The notes beneath the pieces were generated by a model. That model was given only the letters and a program-made list of their open reading frames with translations, was not told the origin of the DNA and made no database searches. Both the position numbers and the translations under genes were made by a program. This document shows, one piece after another, positions 1 to 8,606 of a stretch of DNA of 64,000 nucleotides (positions are counted from its first letter, which is position 1; every line of letters begins with the position of its first letter). The stretch comes from Prochlorococcus marinus (GTDB lineage: Bacteria; Cyanobacteriota; Cyanobacteriia; PCC-6307; Cyanobiaceae): assembly GCF_001180265.1 (NCBI RefSeq), contig NZ_CVSW01000010.1, forward strand, positions 1-64,000, read 5' to 3'.

Positions 1-698
1 ATTCCTAATTTATTACAAATAATTGATAATTCATTTGCAAAAGCAATATTAATATCTCTAAATGCATTTTCTGATAGTTTTACTAGTTCAGCACACTCAC
101 TATTAGTCTCGATCAATTCGCCTTCACAGAATGTTGAATAAAAATCATAAGCTTTTTGACTTGCTTTTTTTGTTAATCCCCCGATTACTCTATTATTATT
201 TTTCAGCTCGTATATTATGTTCCCAGGTAGTACCCTTTCAGGACAATAAGCATAATTAATATTTTCTGTAGAAAAACCAGTTTTTTCAAAAATTATTTCA
301 GAGATTCTTCTTGTCGTTCCAACGGAGACTGTGGATTCAATAATAATTAAATCATTTTTCTTTACTTTTTTAGAAATTGATAAAGCTGCTTTCTCAACAA
401 ATTCTAAATTTGCTTTAGGTATTTCATTCTCAAAGAAAATTGGCGTTGGTACTGCAATTAAATAGACATCGGCTAATTCTAAACAAGATGAAGCCTTAAA
501 ATTTCTTTTAACTTTTGCTTTTTCAAAAAGTTCAACTAAACCATTTTCTGAAAAAGGTAATATGCCACTATTCAATTTTTCAATAATAATTTTATTTATA
601 TCAAAACCATTAACCAAATATCCTCTCTCTGATAGAACCAACGCAGTAGGCAAGCCTATATATCCTAATCCAATTATACTAATACTCTTTTTATTCAT
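1..698 (-). CDS. wecC: UDP-N-acetyl-D-mannosamine dehydrogenase-like (partial)
   Basis: This is the N-terminal 232 residues of a UDP-glucose/GDP-mannose dehydrogenase family protein, and the gene runs off the left edge. The translation begins MNKKSISIIGLGYIGLPTAL, a Rossmann NAD-binding start with GLGYIG. It then has VAVPTP-like (LIAVPTP), ESTVSVGTTR and a YCPERVLPG segment. The PERVLPG form is typical of the WecC/UDP-ManNAc dehydrogenase branch rather than of UDP-glucose dehydrogenase. The expected product is UDP-N-acetylmannosaminuronic acid for surface glycan, made by two NAD-dependent oxidations. The catalytic Cys and the C-terminal domain lie outside the window. The start ATG overlaps the stop of the upstream gene by four bases (ATGA), so the two are translationally coupled. 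Confidence 0.85.
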   Translation of the reverse strand, partial: MNKKSISIIGLGYIGLPTALVLSERGYLVNGFDINKIIIEKLNSGILPFSENGLVELFEKAKVKRNFKASSCLELADVYLIAVPTPIFFENEIPKANLEFVEKAALSISKKVKKNDLIIIESTVSVGTTRRISEIIFEKTGFSTENINYAYCPERVLPGNIIYELKNNNRVIGGLTKKASQKAYDFYSTFCEGELIETNSECAELVKLSENAFRDINIAFANELSIICNKLG

Positions 699-2815
699 TG
701 TTCAATTTCGAGTAAATTTCTATGGACAGAGAAAATTTCTTCGATCGGAATAGGATTCTTAGAAGTTTCAATAGAGCTAATAAAAGTTTTTACTAAATTC
801 TTAACACCTTTATCTTGAATAAAGGTTTTTTTAAAATTAAAACCCTTACATCCATATGCTTTTAAACTTCTAAAATTATCTAGTACAAAAATACTTTTAT
901 TTTTAAAGACCTCTAATCTTTCTTTAGGTATATATCTTGAACCATTGGAAAAATAATTAATTGTCCCAATAGATCCATTCTTAAATTTCACCTGAATAAC
1001 AAATGTGTCTGGCTTAATTTTAATATCTTTCATTGATAGAGAAGAAATTTTTTCAATAGAGCTACCTGAAAGAAACAATAATAAATCTAAAAAATGACAA
1101 GCTTCTCCTATTAAACGTCCTCCCCCAGTTTTTGGATCGTGAACCCAATTTTCAGGGGGAATATATCCCGCATTAATTGAATAGTTAAAGGAAACTTCTC
1201 CACTATTTATAGACAGTAATTCTTTTAACTTTAAAATCAATGGAGCGAATCGCCTATTAAAGCCAACAGTAAAGATAGGGACTTTATCTTTATTAGATAC
1301 TATTTTTTTATAAATATTTTCTATTTCTTCCAATTCTTTTAAGTTTAAGCAAAGAGGTTTTTCTACAAATACATTTTTACCACTTAATAAACATTTTTTT
1401 ACTAATTCAGCATGACTATTATGTCTTGTTGTAATAACTACATTTTGACATTTGCTATTTTTAAAGAACTCTTCTTTTGAGGTACTTATAGATTTAAATT
1501 TAAATTTCCTACCATAGATACAAGGTTTTAATCCATCATTAGAAATTAAACAATCCAACTTTACTCCATTTACTTTGAATGCAGGTATTAATATCCTATT
1601 TGCATAGTTTCCTGAACCAATAAAAGAAATTGAATTAGTTTCCAATGAATTATTAACATTAGTTGCATTATCAGCATTTATAAAAAGTTTTTTTTCAGCC
1701 TTATTTTTTTTATCATAATTTAAAACTATTCCTATATATTTTTCATCACTTGATAGAATTTTATAAGCCTTTAAAGCTTGATTAAAATGATAGTTATGGG
1801 TTACTAAATCTTTAAAAATTAATAACCCACTTTCAATAGAAGATAGAATCGCTTCAAAATTCCTTTTTTGAGTCCACCTTACATATCCAATTGGATAATC
1901 ATTTCCATTTTCTTCATAATTTTTATCATATCTCCCTGGACCGTAAGAACAACTGACCTGAAATGTCAATTCTTTCTTATAAAAAAGATCTCTTCTAATA
2001 TTCATTCCAGTTACACCAATCATTATTATTCTTCCCCTTTTACGACAAACCTCAGCAGAACAATCTAGTGGTTCATTACTTTTAGTTGAAGCAGTAATCA
2101 AAACACCGTCTATACCCTTATGATTATTCATATTTTTAATCTCAGAAATTTGACTTGCTATATCTTGACTATTAACAGTTTCAATCCCCAACTCTTTAGC
2201 CTTAAGACACTTATACTTATCAGGGTCAATTCCAATAACTTTACATCCATTTGCTTTTAATAATTTGACAGCTAGTAATCCAATAAGGCCTAATCCAATT
2301 ACTAAAAATGTTTCTCCAAAAGTAGGTTGAGACAACCTCACTCCTTGTAAAGCTATTGAAGCGGGTACAGTAAAAATTGCATCTTTATCTAAAACTTTAT
2401 CAGGAATTTTTATACATAAGCTCTCCGGCACCGAAACATATTCCGCATGAAATCCATTTGAGACTACTCTATCACCAACCTTTAAACCATTAACATCTGC
2501 TCCAACCTCTACGACATGACCTATATTGCAATATCCAAGAGGAATTAACTCATTTAATTTATGATCCACAGCATTAAATGTAGGAAACAAACCATCATTT
2601 TTTACTTTTGAAATCACCTCTTTTAATCTATCCGGCTCTTTAAAAGCTTTTTCTAATAAATTTGACTTCCCAAAATCAATCAACATCTTTTCAGTTCCAG
2701 AAGAAATCAAAGAAAAGGTTGTTCTTATCAAAACCTCTTTATTTTTAAAACTTGGAATAGGCAAATCAAGAGCATATTGTTTACCATCCGATAATGATTG
2801 AGCTATTTGCTTCAT
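695..2815 (-). CDS. Bi-domain oxidoreductase: zinc-type alcohol dehydrogenase-like plus Gfo/Idh/MocA
   Basis: A 706-residue fusion. Residues 1-365 resemble medium-chain dehydrogenases, with IPLGYCNIG at about 91-99, a GroES-like fold region and the nucleotide-binding GLGLIGL at 174-180. Residues 395-706 are a Gfo/Idh/MocA oxidoreductase: SFIGSGNYA at 397-405, the family's EKP motif at 485-487, and GEACHFLD at 570-577. This architecture recurs in bacterial surface-polysaccharide clusters next to heparinase-like proteins, but its substrate is not established to my knowledge. It is probably an NAD(P)-dependent sugar or polysaccharide-modifying enzyme in the cytoplasm. It is cotranscribed with wecC (four-base overlap). 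A heparinase II/III-like gene lies far away at 39228. Confidence 0.85.
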   Translation of the reverse strand: MKQIAQSLSDGKQYALDLPIPSFKNKEVLIRTTFSLISSGTEKMLIDFGKSNLLEKAFKEPDRLKEVISKVKNDGLFPTFNAVDHKLNELIPLGYCNIGHVVEVGADVNGLKVGDRVVSNGFHAEYVSVPESLCIKIPDKVLDKDAIFTVPASIALQGVRLSQPTFGETFLVIGLGLIGLLAVKLLKANGCKVIGIDPDKYKCLKAKELGIETVNSQDIASQISEIKNMNNHKGIDGVLITASTKSNEPLDCSAEVCRKRGRIIMIGVTGMNIRRDLFYKKELTFQVSCSYGPGRYDKNYEENGNDYPIGYVRWTQKRNFEAILSSIESGLLIFKDLVTHNYHFNQALKAYKILSSDEKYIGIVLNYDKKNKAEKKLFINADNATNVNNSLETNSISFIGSGNYANRILIPAFKVNGVKLDCLISNDGLKPCIYGRKFKFKSISTSKEEFFKNSKCQNVVITTRHNSHAELVKKCLLSGKNVFVEKPLCLNLKELEEIENIYKKIVSNKDKVPIFTVGFNRRFAPLILKLKELLSINSGEVSFNYSINAGYIPPENWVHDPKTGGGRLIGEACHFLDLLLFLSGSSIEKISSLSMKDIKIKPDTFVIQVKFKNGSIGTINYFSNGSRYIPKERLEVFKNKSIFVLDNFRSLKAYGCKGFNFKKTFIQDKGVKNLVKTFISSIETSKNPIPIEEIFSVHRNLLEIEQ

Positions 2816-3083
2816 AAAAAATCCTAAAAAAATTCTCCAAAATTCATTAAATAAAGATAATAAATTAAAGTAAAACTTAATAAGATATTAAACCTTTATT
2901 ATATAAATCACAAAATTGATCAACAATCCAAACTAATTATTAATCTAATCCTATTTTTAAATAATCAAATAGACCGTCTTTATAAAAAAATAAAAAATTT
3001 TTAAAAAAGAATTAAAAGATCAATTTAGATTTCCAAAAAAGATATAAGATTTTAAATATTAAAGAATAATTATTTTAATTCAA
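2816..3083. other. Divergent intergenic region, no gene seen
   Basis: These 268 bases separate the divergent bi-domain oxidoreductase and Wzy-like genes. The stretch is extremely AT-rich with poly-A/T tracts and several -10-like hexamers. I see no convincing ORF or RNA gene. It presumably holds the promoters for both directions. Confidence 0.5.
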
Positions 3084-4334
3084 ATGCATTCTATTGATAG
3101 AAATAATAATTTTTTCTCAATTCCCAATTTATATAATTTGAGTTTTTTAAGTATAAGTTTTTTAATAGCCATAGATCCAAGTGGTGATTGGATTTTTCAA
3201 TTAAAAAATTTGTTTATAGCTCCAATTAATTTAGAATTCATTCAGGATACTGTTCTTGGCATATTATTATTAATTAATTTAGCCGTAGTGATAGATATTC
3301 TTTATAAAAAAAACTTCATATATTCAAAAGATCTAATCATAATAGTAATTAGTTTAATATTTTCATGCATTTTAGGTCTAATAAAAGGAGCAAATATTTT
3401 TGACTTAATAATTGAAGGTTCTACATTTTTATTTCTCCCTTTACAAATTATTATTTTTTTAAACTATCAGGAGTATATCAATAAAAATTTATTCAAAAAT
3501 TGTTACTATATTTTCCTTTTTACAACAATAGCAAAAATATTTTTTTACATTTTGGTAGTTGGCAATTTAAGTTCTGTAGTATCAACATTATTTAGACCTG
3601 GAGCTTTAAAATTAGCTTCTATATATTTTTGCCATGGAATTGGCTTATTATACACTTTAATAAATAAAAAATATAATTCTAATGGATTAAGCATCTATCT
3701 AATAGGAGCTACTTTATTTATTGGAATTTTCAACACTTCAAGATCATATTTTATTATGATCGCTGCTTTAATATTTTATATAATTGTAAAATTCTTATTT
3801 TCTAAAAGAATAAAGATTTTACCATTTTTGATTATATCTTTAGCTATATATATTATCGTTATAACTGGTAAACAAATTAAATTTGATAATTTATCAGATT
3901 ATACTAAAAGAGAAACTTTTGCCAAAAGATATGATACTTTGATTTGCTTTTCAAAAAGTTCTATTGATGATTTTCTTATTGGTACTGGGATCGGAACTCC
4001 AATAGAATGTTCACAAGAGGGGATTCTTAATAGTGAAAATTATAGAAAAAAAACATTCTTAAGAAGAAACCAAACGGAACTAGGTTTGTTAACACTAGTG
4101 TTAAAATTAGGTTTATTAAATTCAGTTATTTACTTTTATTTTTTTAATAATTGGCTCAAGAAAAATATTAATAAAAATACCATAATTAATAACAGCGCGA
4201 AAAGTACTCTATTTTTTTTATTAGTTTATTCCTTGTTTAAAAGTACAATCACTTCTTTATATGTACTGTTTTTTTTATTGATTTTAATTTTATGGAACTT
4301 AAATGATCAGAAGCAACTAACTAAAAAAAATTAA
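3084..4334 (+). CDS. O-antigen polymerase/ligase-like membrane protein (Wzy family)
   Basis: A 416-residue integral membrane protein with about ten hydrophobic segments spread over its length and short Lys/Asn-rich loops. The stretch NTSRS at 217-221, just before a membrane segment, is typical of the Wzy/WaaL O-antigen ligase-polymerase superfamily. A long soluble loop around residues 265-330 (YTKRETFAKR region, two Cys) would face the periplasm and hold the active site. The likely role is polymerising lipid-linked repeat units of the surface polysaccharide, with the Wzx at 37703 and the Wzc/Wza pair at 51608-54444. Sequence is poorly conserved in this family, so assignment rests on topology, length and context. 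Confidence 0.7.
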   Translation: MHSIDRNNNFFSIPNLYNLSFLSISFLIAIDPSGDWIFQLKNLFIAPINLEFIQDTVLGILLLINLAVVIDILYKKNFIYSKDLIIIVISLIFSCILGLIKGANIFDLIIEGSTFLFLPLQIIIFLNYQEYINKNLFKNCYYIFLFTTIAKIFFYILVVGNLSSVVSTLFRPGALKLASIYFCHGIGLLYTLINKKYNSNGLSIYLIGATLFIGIFNTSRSYFIMIAALIFYIIVKFLFSKRIKILPFLIISLAIYIIVITGKQIKFDNLSDYTKRETFAKRYDTLICFSKSSIDDFLIGTGIGTPIECSQEGILNSENYRKKTFLRRNQTELGLLTLVLKLGLLNSVIYFYFFNNWLKKNINKNTIINNSAKSTLFFLLVYSLFKSTITSLYVLFFLLILILWNLNDQKQLTKKN

Positions 4335-4478
4335 ATTAATTAAATATTTGTTGAAATTTTTAATAGATTATTTAAATACAAATTTGGAAAGGTATTTAAT
4401 TATTTCACTATCTACTTTAAATAAAATTTAAGTATAAAATATTGTTATTATTAAACTTGAAAAGTTCACTTCCAAATA

Positions 4479-5930
4479 GTGAAAAATCTTCTTTTATCTA
4501 AGAAATTAAAAAATAATCTCATTTTTTATTTAAACAAAATAAGTTTTCAGAAAATTTATTATGCTCTTCCAATAATATTTCAAAATATCGCATGCAGCTT
4601 ATATGGTTTAAAAATAAAAAATCAAAGATATCACGAGTATTTTAAGAAAATTTTTATAGAAAAAAAAAATGATTTTAATTTAGAAATTAATCATATAGAA
4701 AAAAGAAGAAACTATAAGTTAAGAAATATTTTTAAAGCAGCTTATTATACTGATTTTTGGAAAGAAAAATTTGATGAACATGATGTAGATATTTTTGCTA
4801 AAGACTTAATAGAAGAATTAAAAAAAATTCCTATTACCAATAAAGAAGAAATAAAAAAAAATATTGAAAGAATTTCTCTTAATGAAAAATATCTAAAAGA
4901 ATTCACTTTTTTACCATTAAAAGTTGCGCATACAAGTGGGACAACTGGAAGTGGTTTAGTTTTCAATGAGACTTCAGAAAGTGAAACTGAAAAATGGGCA
5001 ACATGGTGGCGTTATAGATATTTCAATGGCATAAATTCGAAAATGTGGTGTGGAGTTTTTGGAGGTAGATCAATAGTTCCTCCAAGTCAAAATTTCCCTC
5101 CATACTGGAGAATAAACTATCCAGGGAGACAAATATTATTCAGTACTTTTCATATTTCTAATCAAAATATTGAACATTATTTATATGAAATAAAAAAAAG
5201 AAATATTAAATGGCTTCATGGATATCCATCTGCTTTGAACCTCATTGCTGATTACATAATTACAAATAATATTGAAGAATTAGTTGATATTGAAATAATA
5301 ACTACAGGAGCAGAGAACCTTTTTGAATTTCAAAGATATAAGATAGAAAACGCATTTAAATGCAAAGTGAAAGATCATTATGGACAAGCAGAAGGTGTAG
5401 CTAATTTTTCACAAATAGATGGTTCAAAATACTTAGTTGATGAAGATTTTTCTATAGTAGAATTTGTACCTTCAAATATAAGTGAAAGCTATAAAATAAT
5501 AGGAACAAATCTTACTAATTTTGCATTCCCTTTAATAAGATACGATACTGGAGATTTAGCAAAAATTTACAAATTTGCAAATAATTATAACCATAATAAT
5601 TGGAGGTATGTTGACTCAATATATGGAAGGGATGAAGATTATTTAGTTATGAATGACGGATGCAAAATTGGAAGATTAGATCATCTTTTTAAGGATATAA
5701 TTGAAATTAATGAAGCACAATTTGTTCAAGAAGAAATTGGATCAGCAACTTTAAAAATAGTTGTAAATAATAATTTTAATGATGCTTCATTATTAAAATT
5801 AAACCAAGAAATAGAAAATCGGATTGGCAACAGAATAAATATCAAAATACAATTTTCAAAAAAATTAAAAAGATCTAAGGCGGGAAAGATTAGGCTAGTT
5901 ATTTCATCTATAGGTAATAATAATTTTTAA
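4479..5930 (+). CDS. Adenylate-forming enzyme, phenylacetate-CoA ligase / CapK-like
   Basis: A 483-residue ANL-superfamily protein. The phosphate-binding loop HTSGTTGSG is at 151-159, the core motif YGQAE at 301-305, and the ATP-ribose motif RYDTGD at 354-359. The C-terminal small domain ends in KLKRSKAGKIR, with the lysine expected in the A10-like motif. Members in capsule clusters (CapK-like) are thought to activate a carboxylic acid, perhaps to acylate a sugar, but the substrate cannot be read here. I take a GTG start at 4479, since no ATG gives a better N-terminus. It stands alone on the plus strand and converges on pseI. Confidence 0.8.
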   Translation: MKNLLLSKKLKNNLIFYLNKISFQKIYYALPIIFQNIACSLYGLKIKNQRYHEYFKKIFIEKKNDFNLEINHIEKRRNYKLRNIFKAAYYTDFWKEKFDEHDVDIFAKDLIEELKKIPITNKEEIKKNIERISLNEKYLKEFTFLPLKVAHTSGTTGSGLVFNETSESETEKWATWWRYRYFNGINSKMWCGVFGGRSIVPPSQNFPPYWRINYPGRQILFSTFHISNQNIEHYLYEIKKRNIKWLHGYPSALNLIADYIITNNIEELVDIEIITTGAENLFEFQRYKIENAFKCKVKDHYGQAEGVANFSQIDGSKYLVDEDFSIVEFVPSNISESYKIIGTNLTNFAFPLIRYDTGDLAKIYKFANNYNHNNWRYVDSIYGRDEDYLVMNDGCKIGRLDHLFKDIIEINEAQFVQEEIGSATLKIVVNNNFNDASLLKLNQEIENRIGNRINIKIQFSKKLKRSKAGKIRLVISSIGNNNF

Positions 5931-5968
5931 TTTAATATCAATAAATCTATTAATAAATTAAAAGAAAA

Positions 5969-7009
5969 TTAATTTATGAATTTTTCCCAACTTACTCTAT
6001 CTCCTATTTCAATATCTGTTGCTAACGTTTTACCAATGATAATATCTAAATATTTTGGCTTTAAACCGTAGCCTGGTCTAATTCTTCTAATATCAGATAA
6101 TTTAATTTTTTGCCCCTTTTTTAAATCTTTTGCGAAGTAAAGTGAACGTCTGAATAAAGCATTTGCTTCCTCAACGTTAGCCCTTTCAAACTGATTATTA
6201 CCTAAAGCTTCAAAAGTCTGATTAACTGATTCAACTAATTTCTTAAACTCATTAGGTTCTGCAGAGAATGCACTATCAGGTCCTTTTTCATTCCTTGAAA
6301 TAGTAAAGTGCTTTTCAATAGCACAAGCTCCTAAAGTTACGGCAGAAATAGATGCGAGATTACCAATAGAGTGATCAGACAAACCAATCTCAAAAGAATA
6401 TCTATCTAATAAAAACTTTATGTTTTTAAGATTAGAATCTTTTATAGGTGCTGGGTAGCTGCTAATACAATGAAAAAGCAAGATATCTTTGCAACCATTA
6501 TTCTTAGCAACCTCCACTGCTTCATCTATCTCTTCCAAACTAGCCATCCCGGTAGACATTAATATTGGTTTTTGAGTTGCTGCAATATATTTAATTAAAT
6601 GCAAATCACATATTTCAAAAGATGCTATTTTGTATGCTGGTGTATCTAAATCCTCTAGCAAATCGACTGCAGATTCATCAAATGGTGATGAGAAAATTGT
6701 AATGCCAAGTTCTTTAGCGTATAAGAACAATTCAGCATGCCATTCAAAGGGAGTATGAGCTTCTTTATAAAGATCATATAATTTATATCCTGCCCATGGT
6801 CCAGTTTTTATCAGAAAATCCCCTTTGTTAGAATTAAGAGTCATAGTATCAGGAGTATAAGACTGAATCTTTATTGCACTAGCGCCAGAATCAAATGCGG
6901 CTTTTATAGTTTTTTTTGCTCTATCTAAAGAACCATTATGATTAGCTGACAATTCAGCAATTACATATGGCTTTTGTTTCACTGATATTAAATCGCCATT
7001 TATGTTCAT
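5969..7009 (-). CDS. pseI: Pseudaminic acid synthase
   Basis: A 346-residue NeuB-family enzyme that condenses phosphoenolpyruvate with a 6-carbon amino sugar to make a nine-carbon nonulosonic acid. YVIAELSANHNGS at 15-27, IKIQSYTPDTMT at about 46-57 and SSPFDESAV around 112-120 are the form seen in PseI rather than in sialic-acid NeuB. The TIM barrel is followed by a C-terminal SAF (antifreeze-like) domain from about residue 285. A good Shine-Dalgarno (AAGGA) sits 4 bases before the ATG. It is the last gene of the minus-strand operon, 23 bases after a GT2 gene. Legionaminic-type substrates are possible, but pseB and pseC upstream favour the pseudaminic branch. Confidence 0.9.
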   Translation of the reverse strand: MNINGDLISVKQKPYVIAELSANHNGSLDRAKKTIKAAFDSGASAIKIQSYTPDTMTLNSNKGDFLIKTGPWAGYKLYDLYKEAHTPFEWHAELFLYAKELGITIFSSPFDESAVDLLEDLDTPAYKIASFEICDLHLIKYIAATQKPILMSTGMASLEEIDEAVEVAKNNGCKDILLFHCISSYPAPIKDSNLKNIKFLLDRYSFEIGLSDHSIGNLASISAVTLGACAIEKHFTISRNEKGPDSAFSAEPNEFKKLVESVNQTFEALGNNQFERANVEEANALFRRSLYFAKDLKKGQKIKLSDIRRIRPGYGLKPKYLDIIIGKTLATDIEIGDRVSWEKFIN

Positions 7010-7032
7010 TTTCCTTAAAAAAATCTTATTTT

Positions 7033-7776
7033 TTATTTAAATAGATAATACTCTAAAGATCTTTTAAAAAGATTAATTAACATGTTAAGTCTACTTTTAA
7101 TAATAATATCTAATGGTCTTCTGCCTTTAATGCCAATAGAACAAACCTGTTTAGAATGTATTCTGTAAAACTGACAAGCCACCGTTATAAATTTAACTCT
7201 ACCCAATAACGATAAAGTAATAGCTATCCACTTATCATGTGAAGATATTTTCTTTGGAAAAGGTAAAATAATATTTTTTGCCCTTTGACTAAAAGCAAGG
7301 CCAGGGCCATGACATCTGGTATTAAAAATAGGTATCGGAATCTTTAAAGGCATCTGTTTATCCAAAAAAGTTTTACCTATAAGTTTTGCATTATGATCCA
7401 CAAGAAAATGATCAGAATAAAGTAAATCAATATTTTCATTTCTCGAAAATGCAGTTTTATAAACTGAAATTTTATGAGGCATCCAAATATCATCCTGATC
7501 AGATAAGAATATTAATGGATTTTTAGCTCGTTTTATAGATTTCTCAAATGTTTTAATAACTCCAATATTAGATTTATTTCTTAGTAAAACTATTTGAGGA
7601 CAGTCAAAATCCTCAATTATTTTAACTGTATTATCTTTAGAATTATCATCTACTATGATCAACTCATCATTATTATTAGAAAATTGGTTAATAATACTTT
7701 TAATTTGATCTCCAACAAATTTTTCACCATTGTATGTAGCCATACATACTGAAACTGAATAATTATTTATTTTCAT
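7033..7776 (-). CDS. Glycosyltransferase family 2
   Basis: A 247-residue GT-A fold glycosyltransferase. The N-terminus SVSVCMATYNGEKFVGDQIK and the VDDNSKDNT motif at 42-50 bind the nucleotide. DQDDIW at 93-98 supplies the metal-binding Asp residues in the form seen in rhamnosyl- and galactosyl-transferases of capsule and O-antigen clusters. There is no strong membrane segment, so it should act at the inner membrane surface on a lipid-linked acceptor. The start overlaps the previous gene by four bases (ATGA). Donor and acceptor cannot be read from the sequence. Confidence 0.88.
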   Translation of the reverse strand: MKINNYSVSVCMATYNGEKFVGDQIKSIINQFSNNNDELIIVDDNSKDNTVKIIEDFDCPQIVLLRNKSNIGVIKTFEKSIKRAKNPLIFLSDQDDIWMPHKISVYKTAFSRNENIDLLYSDHFLVDHNAKLIGKTFLDKQMPLKIPIPIFNTRCHGPGLAFSQRAKNIILPFPKKISSHDKWIAITLSLLGRVKFITVACQFYRIHSKQVCSIGIKGRRPLDIIIKSRLNMLINLFKRSLEYYLFK

Positions 7777-8606
7777 AATATAGAATTTTTAATTCCTAAA
7801 AATAATCTTAAAAACAAAAAGCAAACGTATTCCAAAAAGTTAAAAATTTTTGCTGAGTAAACCATCTTAGCTTGTTTTTTATAACCTATGAAAAAAGATT
7901 TAATTCTTTTTGGGCTAATATCTTTTGATCTATTTTTCAAACCAATAGTATTTTTTTCATGCTGCCTGTAAAGCAAGCATTTTTCTTTAGAAAAAACAAT
8001 ATTTACATTCATTGATTTGGATTTTAATAATACCCACCAATCATGCATTACTACATTTTTATCAAAAGGAATAATATATTTCTTAAGCTCCTTATTAAAA
8101 CTCATACAGATTCCAGGTATTTTATTTTCTAATGCCATTGAAAACTTACTCTTAAAATATTTATCTGATATTTTAAAATGATCAAAAACCGAATAATTTG
8201 TTTCTTTAAGATCATTTCTTACTACAGATGCATTAAGGATTGACAATGTGGGTTTATTTATTGATTTATTAAAATGCTCGTAATGCAAAAATAATTTATT
8301 AGGTAACCAATAATCATCATGATCACAAAAAACCAAATAAGGAGTTTCAGTTTCACAAATTAATTTTTCGTATGCAAGTTTTGGTCCTATCCTTTTTTTA
8401 AAACTATTTATTCTTTTGTAATCAAGTTTATAAAAACTACATATATCTGAAAATTTCTCCAAAGTATTATCATCAGATAAATCATCATAGGTAATAATTA
8501 TGAAATTTCTCATAGATTGATTAGATATGGACTCTAATAATTGATCTAGAAAATTACTTGAATTATATGTAGGTAATAAGATACTAAATAAAAATTTTTT
8601 TTTCAT
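7773..8606 (-). CDS. Glycosyltransferase family 2
   Basis: A 277-residue GT2 enzyme with FSILLPTYNSSNF at 7-19, DDLSDDNT at 41-48 and the metal-binding DHDDYW at 95-100. A hydrophobic stretch near the C-terminus (about 252-272) may anchor it to the membrane. The start overlaps the stop of the ABC flippase gene by one base (TAATG), and its own stop overlaps the next GT2 gene. The two adjacent GT2 genes next to pseI suggest that they add consecutive sugars in the same repeat unit. One of them could transfer the nonulosonate, though no nonulosonate-transferase family is recognisable. Confidence 0.87.
   Translation of the reverse strand: MKKKFLFSILLPTYNSSNFLDQLLESISNQSMRNFIIITYDDLSDDNTLEKFSDICSFYKLDYKRINSFKKRIGPKLAYEKLICETETPYLVFCDHDDYWLPNKLFLHYEHFNKSINKPTLSILNASVVRNDLKETNYSVFDHFKISDKYFKSKFSMALENKIPGICMSFNKELKKYIIPFDKNVVMHDWWVLLKSKSMNVNIVFSKEKCLLYRQHEKNTIGLKNRSKDISPKRIKSFFIGYKKQAKMVYSAKIFNFLEYVCFLFLRLFLGIKNSIL

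Noticed and set aside
562..753. Plus-strand frame over the wecC/bi-domain junction
   Set aside because: It lies antisense over two well-supported genes and has no motif.
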